Below are positions 21,626 through 33,029 of a DNA stretch of 64,000 nt, in pieces. The translations under genes were made by a program, and so were the position numbers. The stretch is from assembly GCA_963573385.1 (NCBI GenBank), contig CAUYLG010005283.1, forward strand, positions 1 to 64,000, in the 5' to 3' direction. Below the pieces are notes generated by a model. That model made no database searches and was not told where the DNA came from. It saw only the letters and a program-made list of their open reading frames with translations. The stretch's first letter is position 1; each line of letters starts with the position of its first letter. This DNA comes from Cacajao melanocephalus (taxonomy: Eukaryota; Chordata; Mammalia; Primates; Pitheciidae).

Positions 21626-22606
21626 CATGATGAGTTGGTGATGGTGATGACGATGGTGATGATAGTGATGACGGTGATAATGATGGCATTAATGATGGTG
21701 ACGATGATAGTGGTGGTGATGATGGTAAGGACATGGTGATGATAATAGCAATAGTGATGAGAGTGAGAGTGATGAGATAATGATGGATAATGGTGGTGGT
21801 GGTAATGATGATGGTTATATGATTATGATGGTGATGATGGTGCTGATGATGATGGTGATGATGGTAGTGATGGTGGTGGTGATGGTGATGGTGGTGATGG
21901 TGACGATGATGGTGATGGTGATGATGATAGTTATATGATTATGATGGTGATGATGGTGGTGATGATGATGGTGATGATTGATGGTGGTGATGATGGTGAT
22001 GATGGTGATGGTGATGATGGTGGTGATGGTGATGATGATGGTGATGGTGATGATGGTGATGATGATGGTGGTGATGGTGGTGGTGACGATGATGGTGATG
22101 GTGGTGATGATGGTGATGGTGATGATGGTGATGGTGATGATGGTGATGGTGATGATGATGGTGGTGATGATGGTGGTGATGATGGTGGTGATGGTGATGA
22201 TGGTGGTGATGTTGTTGGTGATGATGATGGTGATGATGATGGTGGTGATGATGATGGTGGTGATGGTGATGGTGGTGGTGATGACGATGGTGATGGTGGT
22301 GATAATGATGGTGACGATGGTGTGGTGGTGGTGATGATGGTGATGATGGTGATGGTGATGGTGATGATGTTGATGGTGGTGATGGTGGTGATAATGGTGG
22401 TGATGGTGATGGTGAGATGGTGATGGTGGTGGTGATGACGATGGTGATGATGGTGGTGATGGTGGTGGTGATGATGATGGTGGTGATGGTGATGATGATG
22501 GTGATGATGATGGTGGTGATGGTGATGATGGTGGTGATGGTGATGGTGGTGATGGTGGTGATGGTGATAATGATGATGATGGTGATGGTGATGATAAAGG
22601 TGAGGA
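21626..22606 (+). repeat. Trinucleotide GAT/GGT array, about 1 kb, C-poor on +
   Basis: Built of (GATGGT)n, (GATGAT)n and (GGTGGT)n permutations, with rare GACGATG variants almost the only source of C. The phrase TTATATGATTATGATGGTG occurs at 21815 and again at 21931, revealing a higher-order duplication of 116 bases. Long Met/Val, Asp/Gly and His ORFs through it on both strands follow from the trinucleotide period and are not genes. Confidence 0.95.
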
Positions 22607-22835
22607 TAACTTTTACTGAACATGTGCCATATGTCAGTGGTGTTCCCACACTATTTCATTTAACCCTCATGACAACGTTATGAGCTAGGACCACTGTTAT
22701 CCCCGTTTCACAGAGGAGGAAACCAAGGTGTCGAGTGGCTCAGTCACATAACAAGTTAGCAGTGGAACCTAGAGGCACACCCAGGCAGTTGCACCAAGAC
22801 CTGCTCCTAACCCTACACTGCTTTTGGCTTAGCCT
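22607..22835 (-). repeat. MIR-type SINE
   Basis: CATTTAACCCTCATGACAAC, then ATCCCCGTTTCACAGAGGAG, then ACATAACAAGTTAGCAGTGG, in minus-strand MIR order. Confidence 0.7.
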
Positions 22836-23397
22836 ACAGAGCTGTCTTTGTGACCTCTTCTCTGACACTCCTTGTCTGAGACAAAGGGCAGCTCCTCCCA
22901 CCATCCACATCAGTCTGGCTGCTCTTTCCCAGTAAGACACAATGAGGCAGCCAAAGGCTCTACAGGGAGGGGCACAGGGGTGCCAGTTTCCCTCAGAGCA
23001 CTGCCAAGGAGGGACCACGGCTCCATTGGCATGGACATATGATGCTCCACCTGCCACCATTCCATGCCCAACCCTCCTGCTCTGAGGGATCAGGCTTGGC
23101 CCTGACCCTTCCCCCTGTGAGCAACTGGCCAGCAGCCAGCCCAGGTTGCATCCACTAGCATGTCGGCACTGGTCAGCACATGGCATGTCTCCTGTCCAAC
23201 ACTCAGGGCCTCGCTGGCCACAGTTGGATTCTGAAAGATCCTGACATGGACTCAGAATGTGTTTGAGCCTAAAAGCATGCTTTTCATTGGTCCCACCCTG
23301 CTTCAAACAAAACAGAGGGCTGGGTTGTTCTGAAAAACCATGCACGGCAGCGGCAGCATCTATTTCCCAGGCCCCAGGGGCCAGGCTCTGCCAAAAT
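22836..23397. other. Unique sequence, no gene recognised
   Basis: Mixed composition. A 201-codon minus-strand ORF spans it and the adjacent MIR, but it has no recognisable family and depends on repeat sequence for part of its length. Confidence 0.5.
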
Positions 23398-23580
23398 TTC
23401 TACCTGCATGATCCCATTTAACCTTCTGGCTGCCTTGCCAGTGGCCCTCACTCCATTTTACAGATGAGTAAACTGAGGCCCGGAACAGTCAGGCTGCTTC
23501 TTCAAGGCCATCAACCATTGGAGATCAGAGCCAGGATTCTGAACCAAAGCTGTGTGAAGCCAATGGCCCTCCCCATGCCC
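23398..23580 (-). repeat. MIR SINE
   Basis: CTCACTCCATTTTACAGATG, then AGTAAACTGAGGCCCGGAAC, then GAGCCAGGATTCTGAACC, in minus-strand MIR order. Confidence 0.75.
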
Positions 23581-23648
23581 CACCCCAGCCCCATAGGGTG
23601 CAGTCTCCTTGGGAAAAGTAAGCACTGATGCTGAATTAATTTTTAACA

Positions 23649-24253
23649 TTGTGAGAGACAGAATTCTATAACGGACCCCAGCCCCACACCCCTGGTGCAC
23701 GTGCCCTACACTGTCCCTGCCACTGTGAATATGATGAACTCCACTCCACAATAAGATGGGGTTAGATGGCACCATTGACTTGTTCATTTTGAGAAAGGGA
23801 CGTTAACCTGATGGGCCTGATCTTATCCCATGAGCCTTTTACAAGTAGGTTGCTTTCTCCATCTGGTCCCCAGAGTGGAAGTTGGGAGGTGGACGATGAG
23901 AACCACTGCTGGTTTGGAAAAGGAAGGGGACCACGTGGCAAGGAATGTGGGTGGCCAAGGGAGCTGAGAGTGGCCCCAGCCGACAGCCATCAGGAAACAG
24001 GGACATCAATCCTACAACCACAACCACATTTGGCCAACAACCCAGATGAGCGTGGAAACAGACTCTTCCCCAGATCCCCCAGAAGGAACCCAGTCTGGCT
24101 GACACCCCAACTTCCACCGTGCGAGACCATGAGCAAAAGACCCACCAAGCAGTGCCTGGACATCTGACCTGCAGCGCTTTGAACTCGCAAGTGGGGTTGA
24201 GGTAAGCTATTGAGTTGGTGGCGATTTGTTATGCACATAGATAACTAATACAC
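23649..24253 (+). mobile_element. MLT1-type LTR (ERVL-MaLR), near full length
   Basis: Solitary LTR of the non-autonomous MaLR group. The start GTGAGAGACAGAATTCTATA resembles the MLT1 5' end. GGAAACAGACTCTTCCCCAG is typical of the middle, and GGCGATTTGTTATGCAC, then AGATAACTAATACAC close the element. It has no internal retroviral genes and only disrupted frames. Old, non-functional remnant. Confidence 0.7.
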
Positions 24254-24409
24254 GTATGCCTGCAGGTGGCCTCCAGGGTATCTTTGAAGGTCATGGTCAG
24301 TGGGGCCTTTCCTCAGGAGGTTCCTGAGGCCTGGGTTCCTCCGGGGATGGGGGCCAGGGAGCTGATTGCCTGTCCACCCAGACCTGCTTCGGTGCTACAG
24401 AATTAGCAG

Positions 24410-24620
24410 GTGCCACAGTGAGAGCATGAGCTGTGAAGAGCAGGAGGGAAGCCTTGGTTCAAATCATCACCTTGCTCCACTTCTCTGGGCCTCCCGTTTC
24501 CCAGGAGTAAAGCAAGATTGATACTAGCAAGTTATGAGAGGGTGAACTAAGCAAGTCATTAAAAAGTGCGTAGCTCAGTGCCTGGTGCATAGCACATGTT
24601 TAAGAAGCCATGGATGGTGA
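24410..24620 (+). repeat. MIR SINE
   Basis: GAGAGCATGAGCTGTGAAGA, TTCAAATCATCACCTTGC, CTGGGCCTCCCGTTTCCC and CAGTGCCTGGTGCATAGCAC give a nearly complete MIR in sense. Confidence 0.75.
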
Positions 24621-25332
24621 TCACATGCTGATCTCCACACTATTTGTATTATGATTATCACACACATGAGAGGCTGTCCAGACCAAGCCCTGCAGCACTA
24701 AAACAGGTACCTGTCTCTCTGCCTTGCTGGCTGGAGCCCCAAGTGGGAATCTCTCCCAAAAGGAGCAACAGAGAAAGAAGGCTGGCTGGAGTCCCCTACT
24801 ACTCCTGGGGCAGAGAGGGACCCTGCCCATCCACACTGGTAGAGCCACCTACCAAGGTCCTCCAGAGGCTTGCGAGGGGTTGAAGAAGGCATTCCTTCAA
24901 CAACAGTAAAAGGTACATTTTAGAACCCGAGAGGGCCTTGCTTCTGCGACTCGGGACTGACGGTGAAATGGACACCTGGCCCTGTGCCAGCACCATGAGA
25001 AAGAAAAAGGAACCAAATTCCCGTTTCTGTGCATTCTGGAAGAGAGACTCAGAGACAGTGGCTGGTGGGGTTTGGCCGTGGCGTGATGGGCCCCCGGAAT
25101 GGAGCAGAGGAGAGAGATTCTTCACATACAGGTGGTTTACGACACAGTGAGATGAGTGCAAAGCACGAGGCTGTCTGGGGGACTGCTGGAGCTCCGAGGA
25201 GCTGGGCCAGGGAGGGCAGGGGGCTTTGCTGGGAGTCCCGCAGAGCTAGGAGAAGGTTTCCAGGCTGTCTGGGTGAGAGGACTCAGCCCAGGCAGAGGCA
25301 ACAGGCGGATGCAGAGGCTGGAGCAGACAGCT
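24621..25332. other. Unique sequence, no gene recognised
   Basis: Mixed composition. 25160-25330 is purine-rich and might be decayed L2 sequence, but the match is too weak to call. Confidence 0.45.
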
Positions 25333-25441
25333 GCTCAGCATGAGCCGTGCCCACTTCCTTGGGTCAGGAGCCCCTGGGCCTTGCTTCCGGACAGGATTCG
25401 TGTCCCTTCCAAGACTCATTCAGATGACGGCTTAACTGAAA
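25333..25441 (+). repeat. Copy C of a direct duplicate pair (partner 29099-29219)
   Basis: Shares GCTCAGCATGAGCCGTGCCC, GGAGCCCCTG, CCTTGCTTCC, GACAGGATTC and GGCTTAACTGAAA with 29099-29219 in the same order and orientation, about 90% identical by eye. The partner has about 13 extra bases after GTCCC. Family not recognised. Confidence 0.7.
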
Positions 25442-25903
25442 TGCACTATAGACGGTGAGCCGGCAGCCACATGGGGGCCAAGGGAGAGGCTGGGAGCAGC
25501 GCCACAGAGCTGGAGGGTGTGGCTCACAGGACTGGATTTAGCTTCCACAGGTGCCTGAGGCCATCAGGTGACCCTGGGCAATGGGTGGGGACAGTATGGG
25601 TTCTTATCTCAGGACCTGTCACAAGCTACACCAGGTCCTTGAGATAAGAAAGTTCAGTGGCTTTGTCAGTCGCTTTCACAATTTTTCCTCAAACACCACC
25701 CCAGTTTCCATTTTACAGCGGCTCCCGCTCAGGCCCAACACACAGGCTGTGGTTGTGCCATGCTGATCTCGTGGCAGACATAACTAATTGATTGTAGAAT
25801 CCTCACTTTAGTGCTCAGGCAATTGATGGATTGGGGGTATCTGGAGTCTGAACCACTCTTCTCGACGGGATGAACTCCCCAGCTTATCATGAAGCCTACA
25901 TGA
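25442..25903. other. Unique sequence, no gene recognised
   Basis: No repeat recognised. The right part (25770-25860) is AT-richer. Confidence 0.5.
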
Positions 25904-26189
25904 AGCCCACCAGCGTCCAGCCCTCCTTTCTGCTCTCTGGGTACTTTTGGCCATGACAATTGGAAAATTGTAGTCATGAGCACGAAGGGAGGATGAGACA
26001 GCTGTCATCCTGTTTCTCTCTTTCTGTCTTTGTCTATCACGCAGATACAGAAATGGAGGCAGAGCAAGGTCACGTGCATCACTTATCATCTGGAGCACAG
26101 TGACATGCTGTGAGCATGGTGGTAGTTACTATGATTTTCCAACTATCTTGGCCAAGAGGGCAGAGAGGACCGTGAGACCCTGGTGGGCT
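25904..26189. repeat. Large imperfect inverted repeat (arms about 80 bp, loop about 127 bp)
   Basis: The left arm (25904-25982) and right arm (26110-26189) are reverse complements with indels. AGCCCACCAG pairs with CTGGTGGGCT at the base, TTGGCCA with TGGCCAA, and TTGGAAAAT with ATTTTCCAA further in. The layout resembles a hairpin-type DNA transposon remnant, but I do not recognise the family. The loop includes a CACGTG E-box. Confidence 0.6.
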
Positions 26190-26529
26190 GACCAGGTGGG
26201 TGCCGGTACCTGGCACACGGAAGTCACTCCATCAATGTCTGACAGGTGCAACACCACCTATGCGACCCAGCCGCCTCTCCACCAATCCTCCCCAGTACCT
26301 CCTCTCCGCCAGTTCACATCTCAGTCACGTTTTTGGCCCCTCTGGTTTTCATCTCTTTTCCCAGGAAGTGGGGGTAGGGTGGTGGCGTGGGACAGCGTTC
26401 ATTAAACAGTTGAAGAGCCAGGGCCTGGAGAAGAAGTTTTCCTGGGGTCTTTAAATGGCTGCTGAGATGGATTTCTAGATAAACGCAGAGTGAGACTAGG
26501 CTGTCCCAGAGCTTTCAGCACCCTCCCCC
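26190..26529. other. Unique sequence, no gene recognised
   Basis: Mixed composition between the inverted repeat and the TAATTA-bearing block. No repeat or motif called. Confidence 0.45.
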
Positions 26530-26720
26530 GACCCTCAACTCCACTCCTTCCTCTGGGAATTAATTGGTATCAAGAGAGAACTTTAGGAAATGGCCATGTT
26601 TAAAAGGCCCTGCTTAATGTTCCCTTTAATTAGAATGGGTTTCACTTGACACGGTTTTTGCTGACCCGCAGGGGGAGGGCAAGCCTGCCCAGTCACTGCG
26701 CGCAGCGACCCAGGCATTCC
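26530..26720. promoter_or_regulatory. Candidate non-coding element with homeodomain-type sites
   Basis: Non-repeat, locally AT-rich. TAATTG (26561-26566) and TAATTA (26627-26632) flank a GGCCATGTTTAAAAGGCC segment. A CpG-bearing GCGCGCAGCGACCC follows. Function is inference. Confidence 0.22.
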
Positions 26721-27499
26721 CGTGTCTCAGTTATGCCCCGTTTGTGAGCTCACTCAGCAGAGTTCAAAAGAATGGCTTTTTCTGCAGCAGAACAACAGCC
26801 AGGGTCCAGAGAGTCACCCCCCTCCGTTCAGGCACCTCTGTGGGAACCTGGGTCCGGGACATTCCTCTGGAAGGAAGAATGTGCACGTGGGCATGGGGGT
26901 GGGGGGGGCTTCCAAGGGCAGTCACTCAACAGGCTCAGCAGGCAGGGCGTGAGCCCTGGGAGGGCCATGCTCAAGCAGGGCCCTGGAACTGGAGGCACAA
27001 GCAGGGTGGGCGCGGGGCCCACCCCCAGAGCACCCTTAGCCAGACCAAGAGGTGATCCCCTGAGAGAGTGATGCCAGCAAAGTGGGCCATGGTGGCAAAG
27101 ACCAAGAGCTGAGGAAGCCCTGGGGGGCACCTGATGCCATCCAGGCAGGACGACAAACTCCCCAAGGAAAGTTCTCTCTAGAGCAGGACCTTGAGTGAGC
27201 CTGGATGAGCTCAGCTGCGCTCAGGTGACAAACATACCTGCAGACCTCAGAGCCTTCATGCCACAAAGCCCCATCCCCACTCCTGTCACGCCATCGACAG
27301 AGGCCATCCTTGATGGGTGTCCCCCATGGTGGCTCGAGGATCTGGGCCACCTCCAGCCATGCAAGGAATGTAGACATGCATGTTCAGTTCCAGCCCCCGC
27401 AGGCTGGGTGCCACATGCAGGTGTCGAGTTCCACGGTCTTGGGGAGACTGGGAAGTGGGGCTTTGAACCCTCTGAACCCCAGAAGAGGTGAGGGTATGG
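26721..27499. other. Unique GC-rich sequence, no gene recognised
   Basis: A G-run lies at 26899-26910. Many overlapping short ORFs in all frames indicate composition rather than coding. Confidence 0.5.
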
Positions 27500-27900
27500 G
27501 AAACACAAAGTGTCATCACTGGCCCATTCCCAAAGGGCTGGAGACGCAGAGAGAGCTGTGCGCACAGAGGCCTGGAGGCCAGAGAGGTGAGGGGAAGCGC
27601 AGGTGTTCAGGATCCCTGGACTGTGACGGCAAGAGATGGAGGGACGGAAAGAGATGAGGTTGGAGAGTGGGGAGGGGGCAGCCAAGAAGTTCCTGGAAGG
27701 CTATGGTGAGCAGCGAGGACTGCATGAGGAGGGCTGTGGGACCCGTCAAGTGCTCTAGGCTGAGTGACATGGTCGGATTGGACAGGAAGGGGCCTCTAGG
27801 AACAGCCCTGCAGACCCCCAGCAGGACCACCTGTGAGCTGGGGAGGCCGCGCCCGCTGTCCCCTGAAGCTGTGGCTCAGGCTGAGGGGCATCTACAGTGT
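27500..27900 (-). repeat. L2 LINE fragment
   Basis: On +: CTGGAGACGCAGAGAGAGCT, then GAAGGCTATGGTGAGCAGCG, then GAGTGACATGGTCGGATTGG and ACAGGAAGGGGCCTC, in L2 complement order. Confidence 0.6.
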
Positions 27901-28284
27901 GGTCTCTCTCCAGAGTGGACGTTGCTGCCCCGGGCATCTGACAAGCGGTCAGTAAGGATTGCGGAGGACTCCTGCTGGGCCAGGCTGAGGCAGGGCCTCA
28001 GGGCAGGAACAGGTGGGGGCGAACGTGTGTCTGTGAGAGCGGAGGCCCACAGAGCGCTCCTCCAAGCTCACTGCAGAGCCTTGTGGGAAACCAAACGAGA
28101 AAAGACAGCAGCCCTGGCCCCATCCCCACACGGGCCTTCCATGGTCCCGGCCCAGCAGTGCACACCGTGGCCACATCCTCAGGTCCAGGGTGGACACGGG
28201 CATCCGTGGAAACTGCCGAAGCAGTGACTGGACTCCAGCTGAGGAAACCTTGTTCCCTGCAGCCCAAGGTCATCATTCCTAGCC
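27901..28284. other. Unique sequence, no gene recognised
   Basis: GC-rich unique DNA between two L2 fragments of the same orientation. Confidence 0.45.
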
Positions 28285-28729
28285 ATTCATTCATTCACTC
28301 ATTCATTCATTCACCCAACAAGACTCCATTCAGCACCGCTGGGGAGCCACCGCTGACCCCAAAGGACACAGTCCCTGCCCTCGTGGAGCTTATTCTAGTG
28401 GGAGAGGCCGACTCTGAACAGGTGGGGAAGCAAGTCAACAATGGGAAAGTGTGTCAGTGAGGGGACCGGCCAGCGAGGAGCAGGAGCAGAGCCCCCAACC
28501 TGCCCGGGAAAAGCAGTGCAGAGGCTCTCCAGGGAAACCCTGAGGATGACAAGGAGCCCACAGTGTAGGATGGAGGCAAAGCCATGCCCAGCAGGAGAAA
28601 CAGCACATGCAAAGGCCCTGGGGCCAGCAGGACCTGAGTCACTGAGAGGGATGCTGCGAGAGCCAGGGCAGGTATGTCAGAGAGGCCCCGCAGCAGCTGG
28701 ATTTCAGGACTTCAAAAGGTGCTGTGTGA
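28285..28729 (-). repeat. L2 LINE 3' part, with ATTC tail
   Basis: ATTCATTCACTCATTCATTC tail complement, then CAGTCCCTGCCCTCGTGGAG, CTTATTCTAGTGGGAGAG and AACAGCACATGCAAAGGCCC. The element continues beyond the Alu inserted at 28730. Confidence 0.8.
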
Positions 28730-29019
<290 letters not shown>

Positions 29020-29096
29020 GGCACCCTATGGAGAATGGACAGCAGGAAGTAAGGGTGGAGGCGGAGAAACACCCAGGTCTCCAGGGCAACCTCTCT
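29020..29096 (-). repeat. L2 LINE, continuation after the Alu
   Basis: CTATGGAGAATGGACAGCAG then AAGTAAGGGTGGAGGCGGAG matches the L2 complement just upstream of the segment left of the Alu. Confidence 0.65.
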
Positions 29097-29098
29097 AG

Positions 29099-29219
29099 GC
29101 TCAGCATGAGCCGTGCCCACGTCCTTGGGGAAGGAGCCCCTGAGCCTTGCTTCCAGACAGGATTCATGTCCCAGTGCTCGCCCCCCACAAGACTCACTCA
29201 GGAGGTGGCTTAACTGAAA
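29099..29219 (+). repeat. Copy D of a direct duplicate pair (partner 25333-25441)
   Basis: Sits between two L2-like segments of one orientation, so it may be an insertion into that L2 or a diverged piece of it. See the partner entry for shared landmarks. Confidence 0.7.
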
Positions 29220-29264
29220 GGGCATCATCCGAGTAGGTCAGGTGGAAGGGTGTGAGAGATCCCG

Positions 29265-29420
29265 CAGAGGGGAGAGCCGCCACCGTCTTGGGTGATGAAC
29301 TGGGTACATGTGTGCAGATGCAGGAGAGGAGAACGGGGAGGTCCTGGCCTGAGCACCTGGGTAGACAATGGCCATTTGCTGAGGGGAAAAGCAAGGACAG
29401 GAATGAGGGACGGTGAAGCT
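29265..29420 (-). repeat. L2 LINE fragment, probably the same element
   Basis: GGCCTGAGCACCTGGGTAGA then CAATGGCCATTTGCTGAGGG resembles the L2 complement further upstream, consistent with one L2 broken by the Alu and copy D. Confidence 0.5.
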
Positions 29421-29649
29421 AAAACCAAACCAAAAGCCCATGGCGGGAAAGCCAGGTGCATGGTGCCCACGAGCCACCCACATGAGGATGCAGGTAGAGG
29501 TTGGCAGGGGACGGCGGTTACTGGCGATTTGGAAGGAACACTTTCCAGGAGCTTCCCACCATGGAAAGACAAAATCTCCGTCTCCATCCGTATTAGAGGA
29601 ATAAAGCCACAAAAGCTCAAGGGATACTTAGCCCCACGGACATGGCGGA

Positions 29650-29795
29650 AACTGTCATTATCCCAATTTTTGAGATGGGGAAACTGAGGCACAGAGCAGC
29701 TCAGCCAGGTCCCCAAGGCCACCTAAGTAGCCAGTGGCAGGCCCAAGATTTAATCCAGGTCATCTGCCCCCCACAGCCCAGGCTGTCACAACAGA
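29650..29795 (-). repeat. MIR SINE
   Basis: CATTATCCCAATTTTTGAGA, then TGGGGAAACTGAGGCACAGA, then CAGTGGCAGGCCCAAGATTT in minus-strand MIR order. Confidence 0.8.
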
Positions 29796-29879
29796 TGGCT
29801 TGCCCGAAGTCACGCAGCCTCAGCTGAGCACAAAGCTGGCCCTCCTGACTCCGGCTTCAGTGCCCTTTCCTTGCCTCAG

Positions 29880-30215
29880 CAGATAATTAGAATTCCAGAG
29901 CCTGTAGCCACCGGGGCAGTTATCAGCGCATAGCTGAAATTACACCTTGCAAATTTGGATCGAATTCTTCCCCGGCTGTGGGTTTCACCCAGCATTCCTG
30001 GGCGTAAGACATCTCAGCTTGGCCCCGGGGGCTTATCGATGGAATTGCCAGATACGGAATGTGGGACCCAGGAGCCTTACCTCAGGGAACGGGTGGTAAT
30101 TAAAGTATCCTGTGCCACCATGTTGAAACTAAGGCAATTACTGCCACAACCCTGGGCCCCCTCGGAGTGGCAGACCAGGGTCAGGCTTGGGTCGGACAAA
30201 GAGGTGTCCTTGCTT
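29880..30215. promoter_or_regulatory. Candidate non-coding element with homeodomain/GATA-type sites
   Basis: Non-repeat block. GATAATTAG (29882-29890) overlaps GATA and homeodomain cores. TAATTA lies at 30097-30102, with GGAATG and GCAAATTTG between. It has AT-rich islands in otherwise mixed DNA. Function is inference. Confidence 0.28.
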
Positions 30216-30319
30216 TGAGACAAACCAGGGAACCGGGGGACAAGCCAGGGAGCTTCTGCATCCCCACGAATCCCACTGTTTCTGAGCACAGTCACCAGGC
30301 TTGAAGCCTATGGCAGCCC

Positions 30320-30432
30320 CACAAACACGTCTCCATCTCTATGTTATAGACCAGGAAGCGGAGACTCAGGGAGAACAAGCCACCTGCCTGCCCTCCTGCA
30401 CTCAAGAACAGGACACAAATGCCAGGGTCTGG
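30320..30432 (-). repeat. MIR SINE fragment
   Basis: CTATGTTATAGACCAGGAAG, then CGGAGACTCAGGGAGAACAA, on the minus-strand MIR core. Confidence 0.55.
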
Positions 30433-30610
30433 ACTTGTGTCATTTCTTCCACAAATACATCTTGAATCAGGCGTACTCAGAGCTGGGTTCCAAGAGAGGG
30501 GCTGGAAACAGACAAACCCGAGTTCAATCCTGCCCTCAAACATCTCACAGCAGGAGGGAAGGGAACACAGGAGGAAACGCCATTCACCGTGGTTATGATT
30601 GCGCCTTCGA
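30433..30610 (-). repeat. L2 LINE 3'-end fragment
   Basis: CTTCCACAAATACATCTTGA, then AAACAGACAAACCCGAGTTC, then CTGCCCTCAAACATCTCACA, in L2 complement order. Confidence 0.55.
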
Positions 30611-30645
30611 AAGGAAGATTCCCACACACCCTATGACGTTAAGCT

Positions 30646-31245
<600 letters not shown>

Positions 31246-31342
31246 TGATTTAAAAGAAAAAGAAACTGTTCACTCCACTTACTGGTGCTACAGCAGCGAC
31301 CAAACCCCCCACTGTGCTCCCTTAAGCACCGTGCTGAACCAT

Positions 31343-31424
31343 GGGCTGGGTGAGTGTGTGAGTTTGTGTGTGTGTGTGATTGTGTGAGTGTGTGTGTGAG
31401 CATGCGTGTGTGTGAGAAACTGTG
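31343..31424 (+). repeat. (TG)n microsatellite, impure
   Basis: GTGTGTGTGTGTG blocks interrupted by AG and CA. Alternating purine-pyrimidine DNA with Z-DNA potential. The neighbouring 31425-31590 is unique sequence. Confidence 0.9.
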
Positions 31425-31589
31425 CGCCTCAGGGCATGAGAGGCATGTAAGAAAGTGTCCTGCTGGCGGGGTGCTGATGCCCAGGCAGGGAAGCCAGGGC
31501 CCACACAGGCAAACATGGCTGCAACCACGGCATAATCAAGTGGCCGCCAGGAGGCCAGGCCCAGTGCAGGGCACCTGACGCACACACCA

Positions 31590-31730
31590 TTTAGTTCTCA
31601 GCACAGACCTCTCAGAGAGCTATCATTAATATTATCCTGTCTGACAGAGGAGGAAACCGAGGCTCCCAGGGGGTCACCTGATCCAGGCTACTCAACTACT
31701 AAGACACAGAGCAGGATTCTCACCTCACAT
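31590..31730 (-). repeat. MIR SINE
   Basis: TTAATATTATCCTGTCTGAC, then AGAGGAGGAAACCGAGGCTC, then CACAGAGCAGGATTCTCACC, in minus-strand MIR order. Confidence 0.75.
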
Positions 31731-31732
31731 AC

Positions 31733-32170
31733 TGGTGATCTGTTATTGCATCATAAAGGACCCCAAACTCAGCAGCTGAAAGCCACAAACACTAATTACC
31801 TCTTGCAGCTCCTGTGGGCCAGGGATCCGGGAGTGGCTTAGCTGGGTGATTCTGGCTCAGGGTCTCTCAGGAGGTCACAGTCAGGATGTTGGCCAGGCCT
31901 GCAGTTTTGTCTGAAGGCTCAACTGGGGGGATCCACTTCCAAGATGGCACACTCACCCAGCTGTGGGTGGGAGGCCTCAGTTCCTTGCTACATGGGCCTT
32001 TCCGGCGGGCTGCTTGAGCGTCCTGACAACATGGCGGACGTCGTGATTTAGAAGAAAGCAAGACAGAAGCCATAGGCCTTTTGTGGTATGGCCTAGAGAG
32101 CCATCCTCCATCCTTTCCACAATATCCTCTTGGTCACAAGCTCAGTCTTATTCAAGATGGGAGGAGGCTA
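31733..32170 (-). mobile_element. MLT1-type LTR (ERVL-MaLR)
   Basis: On + it shows the complement of an MLT1 LTR: TGTTATTGCATCATAAAGGA, GGAGTGGCTTAGCTGGGTGA, TCTGGCTCAGGGTCTCTCAG, CACTTCCAAGATGGCACAC, then GGGAGGAGGCTACACAAAG. Solitary, with no coding capacity. Confidence 0.75.
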
Positions 32171-32584
32171 CACAAAGATGTGAACAGCCAGTGGTGAGGA
32201 TCAGTAGATGCCATTTCGAATCAGGTGCCACACCTAGTGCCATGCGAATCTCCAGCCAGGGAACTGTGCTCTGCTACAAGACCAGGGATCACTCATACAG
32301 AGGGGCTGCCATCAAAGGCATCCAGAGACTAGGACTGGGATGCTCTGGAGGAAAGGGACAGGCCAGGTGGGAGTGCCATACTGAGAGGAGAAGTGGTACC
32401 CGGTCTGAGCCTGGGTCTCAACTGAGAAGCTCACACTGGGCCATAATCACATTTTGGAAACATTATGGGTGTGCGGACACAGGAGGCTTTCTTCTCAGAC
32501 ACATGCCAGCTCAGTATCACACCGGGGACCTGGGGGTGGGTGACCAGGCGAATAGCGACACTCCTGGCTGTGGCAGCAAGAGCT
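32171..32584. other. Unique sequence, no gene recognised
   Basis: A 198-codon + ORF runs from the MLT1 into this stretch and the next MIR. Its dependence on repeat sequence argues against a gene. Confidence 0.5.
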
Positions 32585-32735
32585 GGATGTTGGTGTCAGA
32601 TAGATCTTTAATGTGTTCACTGGGTGTGACGTTGAGTAAGTTGCCCACATCCACTCTGACCCTCAGTCTCCTCCTCTGAAACGGGATATTTGTTTCTCCC
32701 ACACCAGAGAGGGAATAAAGCAACATGTGTCAAGG
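32585..32735 (+). repeat. MIR SINE
   Basis: GTGACGTTGAGTAAGTTGCC, then GACCCTCAGTCTCCTCCTCT, then AACGGGATATTTGTTTC, MIR in sense. The following 295 bases to 33030 are unique. Confidence 0.65.
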
Positions 32736-33029
32736 AGCCTGGAACACACCAGAGCCTCGGGTTCAGCCTCTAACCCAGCCCAGCAAGAGGCAGCAACAGC
32801 TACGGCTCAGACCAGGCTGTGCTCTGCCACACCGTGACAATGGCAAGCCGTTGACGTGGCCAGACACACTGCACCAGTGGAACATGACTGTCCTTGTCTC
32901 AGTTCAGCCAGAAGGACTCCTTCACTCCCACAGACACAGATTAGTCAGACTGACTAGTCGCTCCCTCCTGGGTGTGCCTGGGTGAAAGGGCCAATACCGC
33001 TTGTGGTTATTGGAATGCCCCATGAATGA

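Noticed and set aside
21931..22649. Long His-rich, Ser/Pro-rich, Met/Val and Asp/Gly ORFs on both strands
   Set aside because: They arise from the GAT/GGT trinucleotide period, with different frames giving different low-complexity peptides, and are bounded by the array ends.
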